37,299 nt of DNA. It comes from an uncultured Succinivibrionaceae bacterium. Its GTDB lineage: Bacteria; Pseudomonadota; Gammaproteobacteria; Enterobacterales; Succinivibrionaceae. The position numbers and the translations under genes are program-made. Below are positions 6,220 through 14,485 of this stretch, piece after piece. Below the pieces are notes generated by a model. It made no database searches and was not told the DNA's origin. It saw only the letters and a list, made by a program, of their open reading frames with translations. The stretch covers positions 1-37,299 of the forward strand of contig CASEBB010000091.1 in assembly GCA_949286015.1 (NCBI GenBank), read 5' to 3'. Positions within the stretch are counted from its first letter, which is position 1; the number at the start of each line of letters is the position of its first letter.

Positions 6220-9177
6220 ATGGCTGCTACTGCTTTAATCGATGGCTTAAACGAGCAACAAAGAGATATCGTCTTTGCCCCTTTGCAGGATATCCTCGTC
6301 GTTGCTGGAGCCGGTACCGGTAAAACCCGTGTGCTGGTCTCACGCATCGCCTACATGGTGGATGTCATGCAATACCACCCTTACAACATCGTGGCCATGA
6401 CCTTTACCAATAAGGCCGCCCAAGAAATGGACGAGCGCTTACAGCAGGTCTTTGGCTGGGATAACAATAAGGGCATGTGGATTAACACCTTCCACTCCTT
6501 CTGCTACCGCTTGCTGCGCCGCTACTACCAAGAGGCCATGCTCCCTGAGAACTTCAGCCTGATCTCTACCTCCGATCAAGAGAGCATCATGCGCCACTTC
6601 TACGAGTCCTTTGGCTTTAAAAGTGGCCCGTCCTCTGACCTTGCTAAGATGAATCTTGATCCGCGCTCTATCATCCAGCGCATCATGTACCTCAAGGATG
6701 AGGGCATGCGTACCGTGGACGAGGACGAGGCGGAGTGCCAAGAGGCCTTAGAGAACTTCGATCAGATATTCTCTAAGTACCGCTACAGTGAGAACAAGCT
6801 CTTTCGCTTGCTCTTTCGCGTCTACGAGCTCTTATGCGCTAAAGCAGGCGTCGTCGATTTTGCCGACCTCATTAACAAGGTCATCGCCTTACTGCGTGAC
6901 AACCCCCAGTTACGCGAGAAGCTGCAGCAGCGCTTTCGCTATATCTGTGTCGATGAGTTCCAAGATACCAACCTGCCACAGTATCAGCTCTTGATGCTGC
7001 TGAAGAGTAAGCACAACCACCTCTTCTTAGTCGGTGACGACGACCAGAGCATTTATGGTTGGCGTGGTGCCCGTGTGGAGAACTTAGAAGATATCAGCCG
7101 CGATCTGCCTGATATCACCATTTACGCGCTTACCATCAACTACCGCTCCACCCGCAACATCCTCAATTTCTCCAATGCCCTGATTAGCATCAATCAAGGC
7201 CGCCTTATCAACAAGTTCCTCGTCAATGAGAGCAACTTCCAGCGCTTAAAAGCGGTGGATATGCTGCTGTTGCAAAAACTCTTTACCGATAAGAGCAACC
7301 AAGAAAAGTTGCAGCAAGCATTATTACAAAGCCGCTGGCAGCAATACGCCAGCCTTGATTTAAACCTGCTGCAGAGCATCAGCCCGCAAAATCGTGAGGA
7401 CATGCTGCAGTACCTCGTGCAACAGAACCTGCTTCCTTACGAGGACGTTGCTGCCCGAGATGAGGCCCGCTGGGCTCACCTCACACGGGGATCACTTGAG
7501 CACCCACTGCCTATTGCCGAAACGCTCATTGCGCCTTGTCGGCAAGAGGATCAGGAAGCGCCTTTAGTGATAATGTCCAACTACCCAGGTGGCCGTGGTC
7601 AAGATGGTAAGGTGGTGCTGGGCGCAATCAAAAGCCTCCACGACAAATACAAGCTGGCCTACGACGATATCGCTGTGCTCTATCGCAAAAACTCGCTCTC
7701 CTCAGAGATCGAAACAGAGCTTGCTAATGCCAGCATTAAGTACCAAGTGTACGGCGGCATTAAGTTCTATGAGCGTGCCGAGATCCTTGCGGTCATGGGC
7801 TATCTGCGTCTTATCGTGAACGTAAAGGACAATGCGGCCTTTAATCGTGTGGTGAACCTACCACGCCGTGGTATTGGGCCAGCTCGCCTTAGTCAATTGG
7901 CCGAGTTTGCCACCATGATGGGCCTTAGCTACTACGAGGCCTTACTGCATCTGCTTACGGCGCCGGAGTACGCTGCTCAGCGTAAGACCTTTAAGGTCTT
8001 TAAGCCTTTTGTGGAGCTGATTGAGGGCCTTAAGCGCGAGGTGCCACAGTACCGGCTCGATGCCTTTGTGCAAAAGGTGATTGGCGATAGTGGGCTGTTA
8101 GCGCACTTTATTGCGCTGGACCAGTCCGATAAGTCCGCCCGTATCGGTAAGTCCCGTGAGGACAACTTACAGCAGTTGGTCTTAAATGCGGCGACCTTTA
8201 TCACCCAAGAGGTGCTGGTAGGTGATGAGTCCGAGCGCACCCGTGATGCGGTGGTCAAGCCTTTTGCCTCCGCAGCCTCCGCTGACGCTCCCGCGACTTA
8301 CTCTGAGCCACCGGCAGAGTCTTACGCAGAGACCGAACCAGCGCAGGTGGCAGCTGTGGCTGCGACAGTGACAGATAAGACCGCCCGTAAAGAGCGCAAG
8401 TCAGCTCGTAAGAGTAAGACGCAGCAGCCTGAGCAGCCTGTTTTACAGACTGCACCAGAGCAGCAGGTAGAATTTGAGGACGATGCAGAGATTTTGCAGC
8501 CACAGTTTGCCTCCGATTTGCCTCTGATGATAGGCGCAGGTCAGAGCGCGGCCGCCGCAGCACTGCTGACGCCTGAGACTCCTGCTGATGTTGCGCCTGC
8601 CGTAGTTGCTCCTGATGCTAACGCTGAGGTCGCTGGGAGCGCCGAGGGGGTGACAGCGGGGGATGCAGACGAAGCGGTCAGCGCGGAAGATGAGTTTGCT
8701 GATGACCTGTCGTCCATCGATCTTGCGTCTCTTAGCCGCAGGGAGCAACTGGCGGTCTTTGTTGCTAATGCGACCTTAGCCTCGTCGGCCGAGCAAAACG
8801 AGCAAGGCAACCTCGATCGCGGTAAGGGCGTGCAGCTGATGACCATTCACGCCTCCAAGGGCCTCGAATTCCCAGCCGTTATCGTCATGGACTGCGAACA
8901 GACCATGATGCCATCCACGTGGACAATAGAAGATCCTAAGCAGATCGAGGAGGAGCGCCGCCTTGCTTATGTGGCCTTTACCCGCGCGCGTAAGTACTTA
9001 ATGGTGACCTTTGCCTCTAATCGTTTTGACTTTAAAGCTGGCCGCATGGTCAGCACTGGAGCCAGTGTCTTTTTACATGAGATCGCGCAGGTCTTCCAAG
9101 ATGCTGGGGTTAAGGGCAAATTGCCTTATGGCGTGCAGCAGCTAAGCTACGAGGACTTCATGTCGGTGGACAGTTAG
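6220..9177 (+). CDS. uvrD: DNA helicase II, UvrD/Rep superfamily 1A
   Basis: This is an ATP-dependent 3'-5' DNA helicase for nucleotide excision and mismatch repair. The start ATG 6220 is chosen because GGTGAGG precedes it and alignment to UvrD begins at once (LNEQQRDIV, the Q-motif). Helicase motifs are in order: P-loop GAGTGKT (residues 30-36), TFTNKAAQEM (Ia), VDEFQDTN (II, D245), VGDDDQSIYGWRGA (III), NYRSTRNIL (IV), QLMTIHASKGLEFP (V) and EEERRLAYVAFTRAR (VI). The 985-aa length exceeds the E. coli protein (720) because of an extra segment around residues 350-450 and an Ala/Glu/Pro-rich insert at about 680-840, just before motif V. The C-terminal RNA-polymerase-binding Tudor-like domain of E. 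coli UvrD appears absent: the protein ends shortly after motif VI. Rep or PcrA naming is possible, but motif wording is closest to UvrD. Confidence 0.9.
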   Translation: MAATALIDGLNEQQRDIVFAPLQDILVVAGAGTGKTRVLVSRIAYMVDVMQYHPYNIVAMTFTNKAAQEMDERLQQVFGWDNNKGMWINTFHSFCYRLLRRYYQEAMLPENFSLISTSDQESIMRHFYESFGFKSGPSSDLAKMNLDPRSIIQRIMYLKDEGMRTVDEDEAECQEALENFDQIFSKYRYSENKLFRLLFRVYELLCAKAGVVDFADLINKVIALLRDNPQLREKLQQRFRYICVDEFQDTNLPQYQLLMLLKSKHNHLFLVGDDDQSIYGWRGARVENLEDISRDLPDITIYALTINYRSTRNILNFSNALISINQGRLINKFLVNESNFQRLKAVDMLLLQKLFTDKSNQEKLQQALLQSRWQQYASLDLNLLQSISPQNREDMLQYLVQQNLLPYEDVAARDEARWAHLTRGSLEHPLPIAETLIAPCRQEDQEAPLVIMSNYPGGRGQDGKVVLGAIKSLHDKYKLAYDDIAVLYRKNSLSSEIETELANASIKYQVYGGIKFYERAEILAVMGYLRLIVNVKDNAAFNRVVNLPRRGIGPARLSQLAEFATMMGLSYYEALLHLLTAPEYAAQRKTFKVFKPFVELIEGLKREVPQYRLDAFVQKVIGDSGLLAHFIALDQSDKSARIGKSREDNLQQLVLNAATFITQEVLVGDESERTRDAVVKPFASAASADAPATYSEPPAESYAETEPAQVAAVAATVTDKTARKERKSARKSKTQQPEQPVLQTAPEQQVEFEDDAEILQPQFASDLPLMIGAGQSAAAAALLTPETPADVAPAVVAPDANAEVAGSAEGVTAGDADEAVSAEDEFADDLSSIDLASLSRREQLAVFVANATLASSAEQNEQGNLDRGKGVQLMTIHASKGLEFPAVIVMDCEQTMMPSTWTIEDPKQIEEERRLAYVAFTRARKYLMVTFASNRFDFKAGRMVSTGASVFLHEIAQVFQDAGVKGKLPYGVQQLSYEDFMSVDS

Positions 9178-9551
9178 CTGGGTGTAGGCAGCAGCAGTTG
9201 CTAAGACGCCAGCTCTGGCGCGTGGTGACTGCCGTCCTTTGAGATGGTCTATCAGCTTGGAGGTGAGGCGGCTTTACAGGGCTCTTCCTGATGGGATGGC
9301 GCAGGACGTAACGTTGTGGCGCTGAGCGCCTTACGGCTTGCAGGCAAGAAAAGGGAGTAGAGGCAGGATACAGATAAGGAGGGTAGGGGCAAAGCCTAAT
9401 CTTTGGCAGGAAACAGGTGGGCAGGGCATCATGGCTATAAGGCAGTGGGCGCCGTAGCTTAATTCAGCCCACGCACCAGCGCTCCCCGCGCTTTTCTTTG
9501 GGGGAGCTGCGGTGCAAGCTTTTTCCTTGCGCTCGCTTTGCCTTACAATGG
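9178..9551. other. Gene-free stretch between uvrD and ferredoxin
   Basis: No supported gene is visible. A GC-rich stem (GCTCCCC 9481-9487 with GGGGAGC 9501-9507) lies beyond the 3' end of the reverse-strand ferredoxin gene. It could act as its terminator but lacks a clear U-tract on that strand. Confidence 0.4.
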
Positions 9552-9761
9552 CTACACGTCTTTCTTCGGAATAGCCTCTAAGTCGGCAAGGTCTGCCTCG
9601 AAAATGCTGCCATACTCACAGGCATCGTAGCAGGCTCCACACTCGACACACAGGTCTGGGTCAATCGTGTGGTGACCATCGACGATCTTAATGGCGTCAC
9701 ATGGGCATGCATCAATGCAGCTGTCGCATGCCGTGCAGGTATCGGGATCAATAAAGAACAT
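9552..9761 (-). CDS. 2[4Fe-4S] ferredoxin, small bacterial type
   Basis: This is a small soluble electron carrier of 69 aa. Two complete cluster motifs are visible: C9-x2-C12-x2-C15-x3-C19-P and C38-x2-C41-x2-C44-x3-C48. Together they would bind two [4Fe-4S] clusters, with each domain's fourth Cys donated to the other cluster as in clostridial-type ferredoxins; an extra C21 follows the first proline. The C-terminus is acidic. It is a lone gene with no oxidoreductase next to it, so its redox partner cannot be inferred; such ferredoxins are common in anaerobes. It diverges from yggS across about 100 bp that must hold both promoters. A GAGG lies 6 bp before the ATG. Confidence 0.88.
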   Translation of the reverse strand: MFFIDPDTCTACDSCIDACPCDAIKIVDGHHTIDPDLCVECGACYDACEYGSIFEADLADLEAIPKKDV

Positions 9762-9863
9762 ATTGGCCTCAAAGATGGAGTCGCGCCACCTTAAAACAGG
9801 GCGCGGTAATGCCTTGTGCGGCTTATCTTAGTGTAATGCCCTCGCTTTAGCAAAGGTTTACAG

Positions 9864-10574
9864 ATGCAAAACATTATTAGTGAAAACTTGGCTCAAGTCC
9901 ACGCACAGATAAAGGCAGCTTGTGACCTCTGCTCCCGCACCCCCGAGAGCGTGCGTTTGCTCTGTGTCTCTAAGACCAAGCCTATCTCTATGATTAAGGA
10001 CGCCTATGCCGCCGGTGAGCGTCACTTCGGCGAATCCTATGCCTTAGAGGCCGTCGACAAGATCGCTGCCTTAAAAGCCGAGGGCTTTAACGACATCGTG
10101 TGGCACTTTATCGGCCCTATCCAGTCCAATAAGACCAAGCACATCGCTGCGCACTTTGATGTAGTCGAGAGCGTCGACCGTCTCAAGATCATTGAGCGCC
10201 TCAATGAGCAGCGCCCAGATGAGTGCGGCCCTCTCAAGATCATGCTGCAGGTTAACATCTCTCATGAGGAGCAAAAGCAGGGCTGTGAAGAAGAGGAGCT
10301 GCCACAGTTACTGGCGGCTGCCTCATCCTTGCCTAAGCTTACTGTGATAGGTTTAATGGGCGTCGCGCGCATCGATGCCTCGCATGAGGAGCTCTTAGCG
10401 TCCTTTAACCGCTTACGCGAGCTGCAAGAGCGCTATAGCGCGCAGTACCCAGAGCTGCAAGAGCTGTCTATGGGGATGACGCACGACCTTGAGGAGGCGA
10501 TTGCCGCAGGCTCTACTGAGGTGCGTATTGGTACAGCCATTTTTGGTGAGCGCGAGTACCACCATAAAGCTTAA
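9864..10574 (+). CDS. yggS: PLP homeostasis protein YggS (PLPBP family)
   Basis: This 236-aa protein is the pyridoxal-phosphate carrier/homeostasis protein of the YggS/PROSC family, a fold-type III single-barrel without known catalysis that influences amino-acid and vitamin B6 balance. The PLP-binding lysine is K37 in LLCVSKTKP. Other family signatures are FGESYALEA, WHFIGPIQSNKTK, VESVDRLKI, LQVNIS, GLMGVARI, LSMGM and GSTEVRIGTAIFG near the C-terminus, which binds the phosphate. The length is normal for the family. The gene precedes proC and yggT, a cluster order conserved in many gammaproteobacteria, although here a gap of about 270 bp separates it from proC. Confidence 0.94.
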   Translation: MQNIISENLAQVHAQIKAACDLCSRTPESVRLLCVSKTKPISMIKDAYAAGERHFGESYALEAVDKIAALKAEGFNDIVWHFIGPIQSNKTKHIAAHFDVVESVDRLKIIERLNEQRPDECGPLKIMLQVNISHEEQKQGCEEEELPQLLAAASSLPKLTVIGLMGVARIDASHEELLASFNRLRELQERYSAQYPELQELSMGMTHDLEEAIAAGSTEVRIGTAIFGEREYHHKA

Positions 10575-10712
10575 GCCCCCACAGGGCTGACGCATCTAAA
10601 TTCCGGCTTAAATACAAGGCATTTGCTCGGCTGATACGGCTTTCTAGACAAGAGCGCACTACCCAAAGTGGCACACTCCAGCCCCCACGCTTAAGCGTGC
10701 CGTCGTAAAATG

Positions 10713-10770
10713 CAGTAACAGCATCAGCTGCTACAGCTGCTACAGCAGCTAAAGCTACAGCTGCTGCCAG
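10713..10770 (+). repeat. Low-complexity GCTGCTACA-type repeat before proC
   Basis: The stretch repeats AGCTGCTACAG with inverted versions, giving several overlapping CAGCTG palindromes, and runs into a T-rich tract at 10774-10800. It could fold into a hairpin and terminate yggS transcription, but the pairing is not clean. It lies in the 270-bp gap between yggS and proC. Confidence 0.4.
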
Positions 10771-10844
10771 CTTGGTTTTTTCGTTTTCTTGTTCTTTTCT
10801 TTCGGCTCTTGCCGCCCCCCTGTGCGGCGGCTCGTGAGGCCCAT

Positions 10845-11669
10845 ATGGATATCCAAAAGCTTAAGATCGCCTTTATCGGTGGCGGCAACATGTCATCCTG
10901 CATCTTCAATGGCATCGTGAAAACCCGCCCGCAGCAAGATGAAATCACCGTCTCCGGCCCCCACTTAGAAAAGTTGCAGCACTTTAAGGACGACGGTGCC
11001 ACCATCACCACTTCCAATGTCACCGCCTTACAAAACGCGGATGTGGTCTTCTTGGGCGTGAAGCCGCAGATGATGCCTGAGGTCTTAGACGAGATTAAGC
11101 AAAGCGGTGTGCCTTATGAGGATAAGCTCTTTATCTCCATGGCCGCCGGTTGGCGCTTAGTGGCCTTTGAGCACCGCTTAGGCCCATGCCGCATGATCCG
11201 TATCATGCCTAACACCCCTGCCAAGCTCGGCTTAGGTGTGACCGCTGTTTGCCCTGGCACCCATGCCACTGCTGAGGATCAGGCCATTTGTCAGGAGCTG
11301 TTAAAGAGCTTAGGCCAAATGATTATGACTGATGAGGCGGGCATCAATAGCTTAGGTGCTCTCGCGGGCTCGGCTCCTGCCTTCCTCTATCGTTTCTTAG
11401 AGGCCATGGTCGCAGAAACGGAAAAATATGGCTTTTCCCCAGAGATGTCCCGTGGCATTATTGAGCAAATGGCCTTAGGTACGGTGCAAATGGTGCGGGA
11501 AAATCAAGACACGGAAATTTCCGCGCTGCGTGAGGCTGTCACCTCCAAGGGTGGCTGCACCTTCCAAGGCTTAAAGCAAATGACTGATTACAAATTCGAG
11601 GAGATGATGACAGCGGCCATTGACGCCTGCATGCGTCGTACTCACGAATTTGAGGAAATGTTCGACTAA
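10845..11669 (+). CDS. proC: Pyrroline-5-carboxylate reductase
   Basis: ProC catalyses the last step of proline synthesis, NAD(P)H-dependent reduction of 1-pyrroline-5-carboxylate in the cytosol. The 274-aa protein starts with the dinucleotide-binding motif IAFIGGGNMSSCI. It then shows VFLGVKPQMM, SMAAGW, RIMPNTPAKLGLGVTAV and the C-terminal family signature EAVTSKGGCTFQGLKQM, with GSAPAFLYRFLEAM in the dimerisation helix region. ATG 10845 is preferred over an upstream in-frame TTG at 10809, because GTGAGG precedes it and the Rossmann strand begins within ten residues. It lies between yggS and yggT as in many relatives. Confidence 0.95.
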   Translation: MDIQKLKIAFIGGGNMSSCIFNGIVKTRPQQDEITVSGPHLEKLQHFKDDGATITTSNVTALQNADVVFLGVKPQMMPEVLDEIKQSGVPYEDKLFISMAAGWRLVAFEHRLGPCRMIRIMPNTPAKLGLGVTAVCPGTHATAEDQAICQELLKSLGQMIMTDEAGINSLGALAGSAPAFLYRFLEAMVAETEKYGFSPEMSRGIIEQMALGTVQMVRENQDTEISALREAVTSKGGCTFQGLKQMTDYKFEEMMTAAIDACMRRTHEFEEMFD

Positions 11670-11863
11670 GGCTACATCGCTGGTAGTTGTATTCAGTAGG
11701 GCCAAAGCAGACAGAGGCCTAACGTGGTGCGGCTGGCTTAGCGCGGCTAAGCTCAGTGCCGTAAGGGTGCCTCTGCTGCTATCGCCTTGCGCCTAAGGAT
11801 CGCTTAAGGCTCTTCTCTTAGGCGCTGGCGGTGCTCTTTTACTCTTTTACGAGGATCTCGGTT

Positions 11864-12433
11864 TTGACCCAATCTGTGTATTTCATGCTCATGACCATTG
11901 CCACGGTGCTGGTGATGCTCTTTCAACTGCGCACCTTAATTCAAAGCACCAGTGCCGATTACTACAGCAATATCACCCAAGCAGTGTTAAAGCTCACCAA
12001 TCCCCTCGTCAATGTCCCTCTGTGGGCCCGTGCGCGTATGGGCAGTATCTGGATTGCGGGCTTTGTCGTGGCCTTTATCTTAAGCGAAGTGGTCTGGGTG
12101 CTCTTAAACTTCATTGCCATGCCTATTGGTCTGCCTTTGGCCGTGATCGCTGGCGCTTTCCTTTTCACTAAAAGCTTTGGCTACCTCATCATTGTGCTGC
12201 TTTTGGCGCAAGCGCTGTGCTCATGGCTGCCATCTACGCGCAATTTAAGCTTTTACTTTGGTCAGCTGACGCAGCCTATCGTTGCTCCGGTGCAGCGTAT
12301 CATCCCGCCAATTGGCATGATTGATATCTCGCTCATGATTGTGCTGATTGCCCTGTATGCGCTCAATCACCTGATTTACAAGGTACTGGCGGCCTTGAGT
12401 CAAGATCTCATGATCTTGTGGGCTATTGTCTAA
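11864..12433 (+). CDS. yggT: YggT family integral membrane protein
   Basis: This hydrophobic inner-membrane protein of about 189 aa has the duplicated YggT organisation: two halves each with membrane segments and the sequences LTNPLVNVPLW and LTQPIVAPVQRIIPPIGMIDIS, the latter being the typical P-x3-R-x-IPP-x-G-x-DIS signature. Its function is poorly known; E. coli YggT has been linked to osmotic/ion tolerance. The TTG at 11864 is chosen because GAGGA lies 8 bp upstream; a GTG at 11831 would add 11 residues without a good RBS. It follows proC after about 190 bp. Confidence 0.85.
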   Translation: MTQSVYFMLMTIATVLVMLFQLRTLIQSTSADYYSNITQAVLKLTNPLVNVPLWARARMGSIWIAGFVVAFILSEVVWVLLNFIAMPIGLPLAVIAGAFLFTKSFGYLIIVLLLAQALCSWLPSTRNLSFYFGQLTQPIVAPVQRIIPPIGMIDISLMIVLIALYALNHLIYKVLAALSQDLMILWAIV

Positions 12434-12528
12434 CCTCCTTGTTTGCATCACTTGCAGTTTGCCTTTTGCACGTATGCCCGCCAAAATCAAGGTGTCTCCT
12501 TGGTTAGTTTGGGAAAAAGGCTGTTAGA

Positions 12529-12540
12529 TTTTGCTAGAAT
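12529..12540 (+). promoter_or_regulatory. Candidate extended -10 promoter of bamD
   Basis: TTTTGCTAGAAT carries TG at the extended position and a TAGAAT hexamer (12535-12540). No good -35 is visible at 16-18 bp upstream. It sits 130 bp before the bamD start and just before the 12544-12561 palindrome. Confidence 0.42.
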
Positions 12541-12543
12541 ATT

Positions 12544-12561
12544 AGCCGTCTGTGGACGGCT
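12544..12561 (+). promoter_or_regulatory. Perfect inverted repeat in bamD leader
   Basis: AGCCGTC (12544-12550), a TGTG loop and GACGGCT (12555-12561) form a perfect 7-bp stem. It begins a few bases after the candidate -10 box, so it would be at the 5' end of the transcript or across the start site. It could be an operator or an mRNA 5' stem-loop; there is no T-tract, so it is not a terminator. Confidence 0.4.
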
Positions 12562-12670
12562 GTACTGTTTTTCTGGCGGTGCCTAGCCACAACTGATGCC
12601 TCAGGCGTCAGCGTCGCAGCTATGGTGTAGGTTTTTTCTCTTTTGGTGGCGCATTTGCGGAGCTTCCTTC

Positions 12671-13822
12671 ATGTTCAGATTCTTGGCTACAGTGACGTTG
12701 TGCTTCACGCTGGCGCTCACCGCTTGCAGCAGCTCTAATTACAATAGCGACGAAGTGCCTGATATCACAGCGGAAAACCTCTATGCTGTGGCTCAGGCTA
12801 GCATGTCTGCAGGTGACTTCGGTCAAGCCCGCCGCTACCTTGAAGCTATCGACTCGCGCTACCCATTCGGTGACCTCACCACGCAGGTACAGTTAGACCT
12901 CATCTACGTCTACTACAAGCAACGTGAGTCCGAGCTGGCCTTAGCGCAGATCGCGCGTTTCATCCGCTTAAGCCCAACCCACCCTAACATCGATTACGTC
13001 TACTACATGAAGGGCTTAACGGAGATGCAGCAGCGCTCCGACGTGATTCAGGACTATCTGGGCCTTGATCGCTCGGAAAAGGATCCAACCTTCTACGTCT
13101 CCGCTTTCAACACCTTCCGCGATTTAATCAATGCTTATCCTAACAGCATTTACGCGGCTGACGCCCGTCAGCGTATGCTCTTTATCAAAGAAGAGTTAGC
13201 CAAGCGCGAACTGGCCATCGCTAACTACTACTTTGAGCGTCAGGCTTACGTTTCTGCGATTCGTCACTGCCAGAACATCCTCTACGCTTACCGCAATACC
13301 TCGCAATTTAAGCCAGCCATGGAGTTAATGGCCGAGGGCTATGATGCGCTGCGCTTAGCGCTGCCTGCCGATCACACCCGTCAGGTGATTGCTAACACCT
13401 TTGGTGAGCGTTACACCCCAATCTACGCCACCAACGTGAGTGCGCCTTTAGGTAGCGAGAATGTGATGCCTGCTGCCCAAGAGGAAAAGGGCTTCTTTGA
13501 TTCGGTGACTGACTTCTTCTTTGGCGATGACACTGCTGAGGCTGCTGCCCCAGCTGCTGCCAGCGCCTCGGATGATGCTCCAGTGGTGGTAGTGGTGCCA
13601 CCAACTACTGGTACCCCAGCTGCTACCAATGCTCCTGCTAATAATAATGATAAGGGCTGGTTTGATTCCTTAACCGACTGGATCTTTGGTGAGGAGCAAG
13701 CACAAGCTCCAGCACCAGCGCCAGTGGCCTATCCTGCCGTGCCTACTTCCTCGCCTGCGGTGATGAATCCAGATGCACCACAGTCTGAGCCAGTGTACGT
13801 GCCAGTGCCACCACGCTCGTAG
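12671..13822 (+). CDS. bamD: Outer membrane assembly lipoprotein BamD with extended C-terminus
   Basis: BamD is an essential lipoprotein of the BAM complex that inserts beta-barrel proteins into the outer membrane. ATG 12671 gives a lipoprotein signal peptide with lipobox LTAC (Cys19), so an upstream in-frame ATG at 12596 is rejected. TPR-like helices follow: ENLYAVAQASMSAGDF, RYLEAIDSRYPFG, LIYVYYKQRESELALAQIARFIRLSPTHP, the family-typical YVYYMKGL and the pattern around ARQRM and the AYVSAIRHCQNIL repeat. The usual length is about 245 aa; this protein has 383. The extra 130 residues contain two copies of a motif, EEKGFFDSVTDFFFGDD (271-287) and DKGWFDSLTDWIFGEE (327-342), joined by Ala/Pro/Val linkers. 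A strong terminator follows. Confidence 0.93.
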   Translation: MFRFLATVTLCFTLALTACSSSNYNSDEVPDITAENLYAVAQASMSAGDFGQARRYLEAIDSRYPFGDLTTQVQLDLIYVYYKQRESELALAQIARFIRLSPTHPNIDYVYYMKGLTEMQQRSDVIQDYLGLDRSEKDPTFYVSAFNTFRDLINAYPNSIYAADARQRMLFIKEELAKRELAIANYYFERQAYVSAIRHCQNILYAYRNTSQFKPAMELMAEGYDALRLALPADHTRQVIANTFGERYTPIYATNVSAPLGSENVMPAAQEEKGFFDSVTDFFFGDDTAEAAAPAAASASDDAPVVVVVPPTTGTPAATNAPANNNDKGWFDSLTDWIFGEEQAQAPAPAPVAYPAVPTSSPAVMNPDAPQSEPVYVPVPPRS

Positions 13823-13882
13823 TGCGGTAAAGATTAGTTAGCCACAAAGCTGAGGCTTGCTTTGATCTCAGCGGTGGTTTGC

Positions 13883-13913
13883 AAAGACCCAGTTTAGTGC
13901 TGGGTCTTTTTGT
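13883..13913 (+). terminator. Rho-independent terminator after bamD
   Basis: A perfect 10-bp stem AAAGACCCAG / CTGGGTCTTT (13883-13892 and 13900-13909) with a 7-nt loop is followed by TTGT, which together with the stem end gives a T-rich tail. It lies 60 bp after the bamD stop. Confidence 0.9.
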
Positions 13914-13962
13914 CTGTGCGGCTTAATGTTGTGACATGGCAATCTCTAAGGAGGAATGCGCT

Positions 13963-14328
13963 ATGGCAAAGAATAAGGCTAAGGCTAAGGCCAAAGCTAA
14001 AGACAAAGACAAGGCCAAAAAGGCAAAAGTAACGCTCAAGGTCGATCCTATTCTCCAAGAGCAAGCAGAGGTGCTGTTTTGCTATCTGGGGCTGGATATG
14101 AGCACCGCCTATAGCCTCTTTCTGAATCAGTGCTTGCGCTGTAACGGCTTGCCTTTTGCGGTGCGCCTGGAGCCTAATGCTGAGACTTTAGCTGCACTTG
14201 AAGAGGCGGAGCGTGGGGAAAACATGTACGGGCCGTTTTGCAGTGTGGATGAGCTTATGGAAGCGCTTGCTGCCGTTAATCTTGAAGACTGTAAGAAAAA
14301 GAAGAAGAAGAAGAAGAAGAAGGACTGA
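13963..14328 (+). CDS. RelB/DinJ-family antitoxin-like protein with lysine-rich ends
   Basis: The 121-aa protein has a central ribbon-helix-helix type segment, VTLKVDPILQEQAEVLFCYL then GLDMSTAYSLFLNQCLRCNG, that matches the N-terminal DNA-binding domain of RelB/DinJ antitoxins, and a distal YGPFCSVDELMEAL resembling the segment common to this family. Residues 2-23 are almost entirely Lys/Ala/Asp and the C-terminus ends in ten consecutive Lys before Asp, coded mostly by AAG repeats (14292-14322). Both tails are unusual for an antitoxin. AAGGAGG at 13948-13954 supports the ATG at 13963 over the one at 13936. No RelE/YafQ-like toxin frame lies next to it, so it appears to be an orphan, possibly a regulator or nucleic-acid-binding derivative. 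Confidence 0.72.
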   Translation: MAKNKAKAKAKAKDKDKAKKAKVTLKVDPILQEQAEVLFCYLGLDMSTAYSLFLNQCLRCNGLPFAVRLEPNAETLAALEEAERGENMYGPFCSVDELMEALAAVNLEDCKKKKKKKKKKD

Positions 14329-14485
14329 CGTTACTTCAGGCTAAGCTACTCCCGTCACTCCCGTCAATCCCGCCACTCCTGTCACCTCTGCCTCTCATAC
14401 CACTTGCGTCTCTTAGCCACTCTCTGGCGCTTGCGGCCGCTCCATTCAGCCAGCACTACGTCAATTCTGTTCTTGCCCTGCTCCT

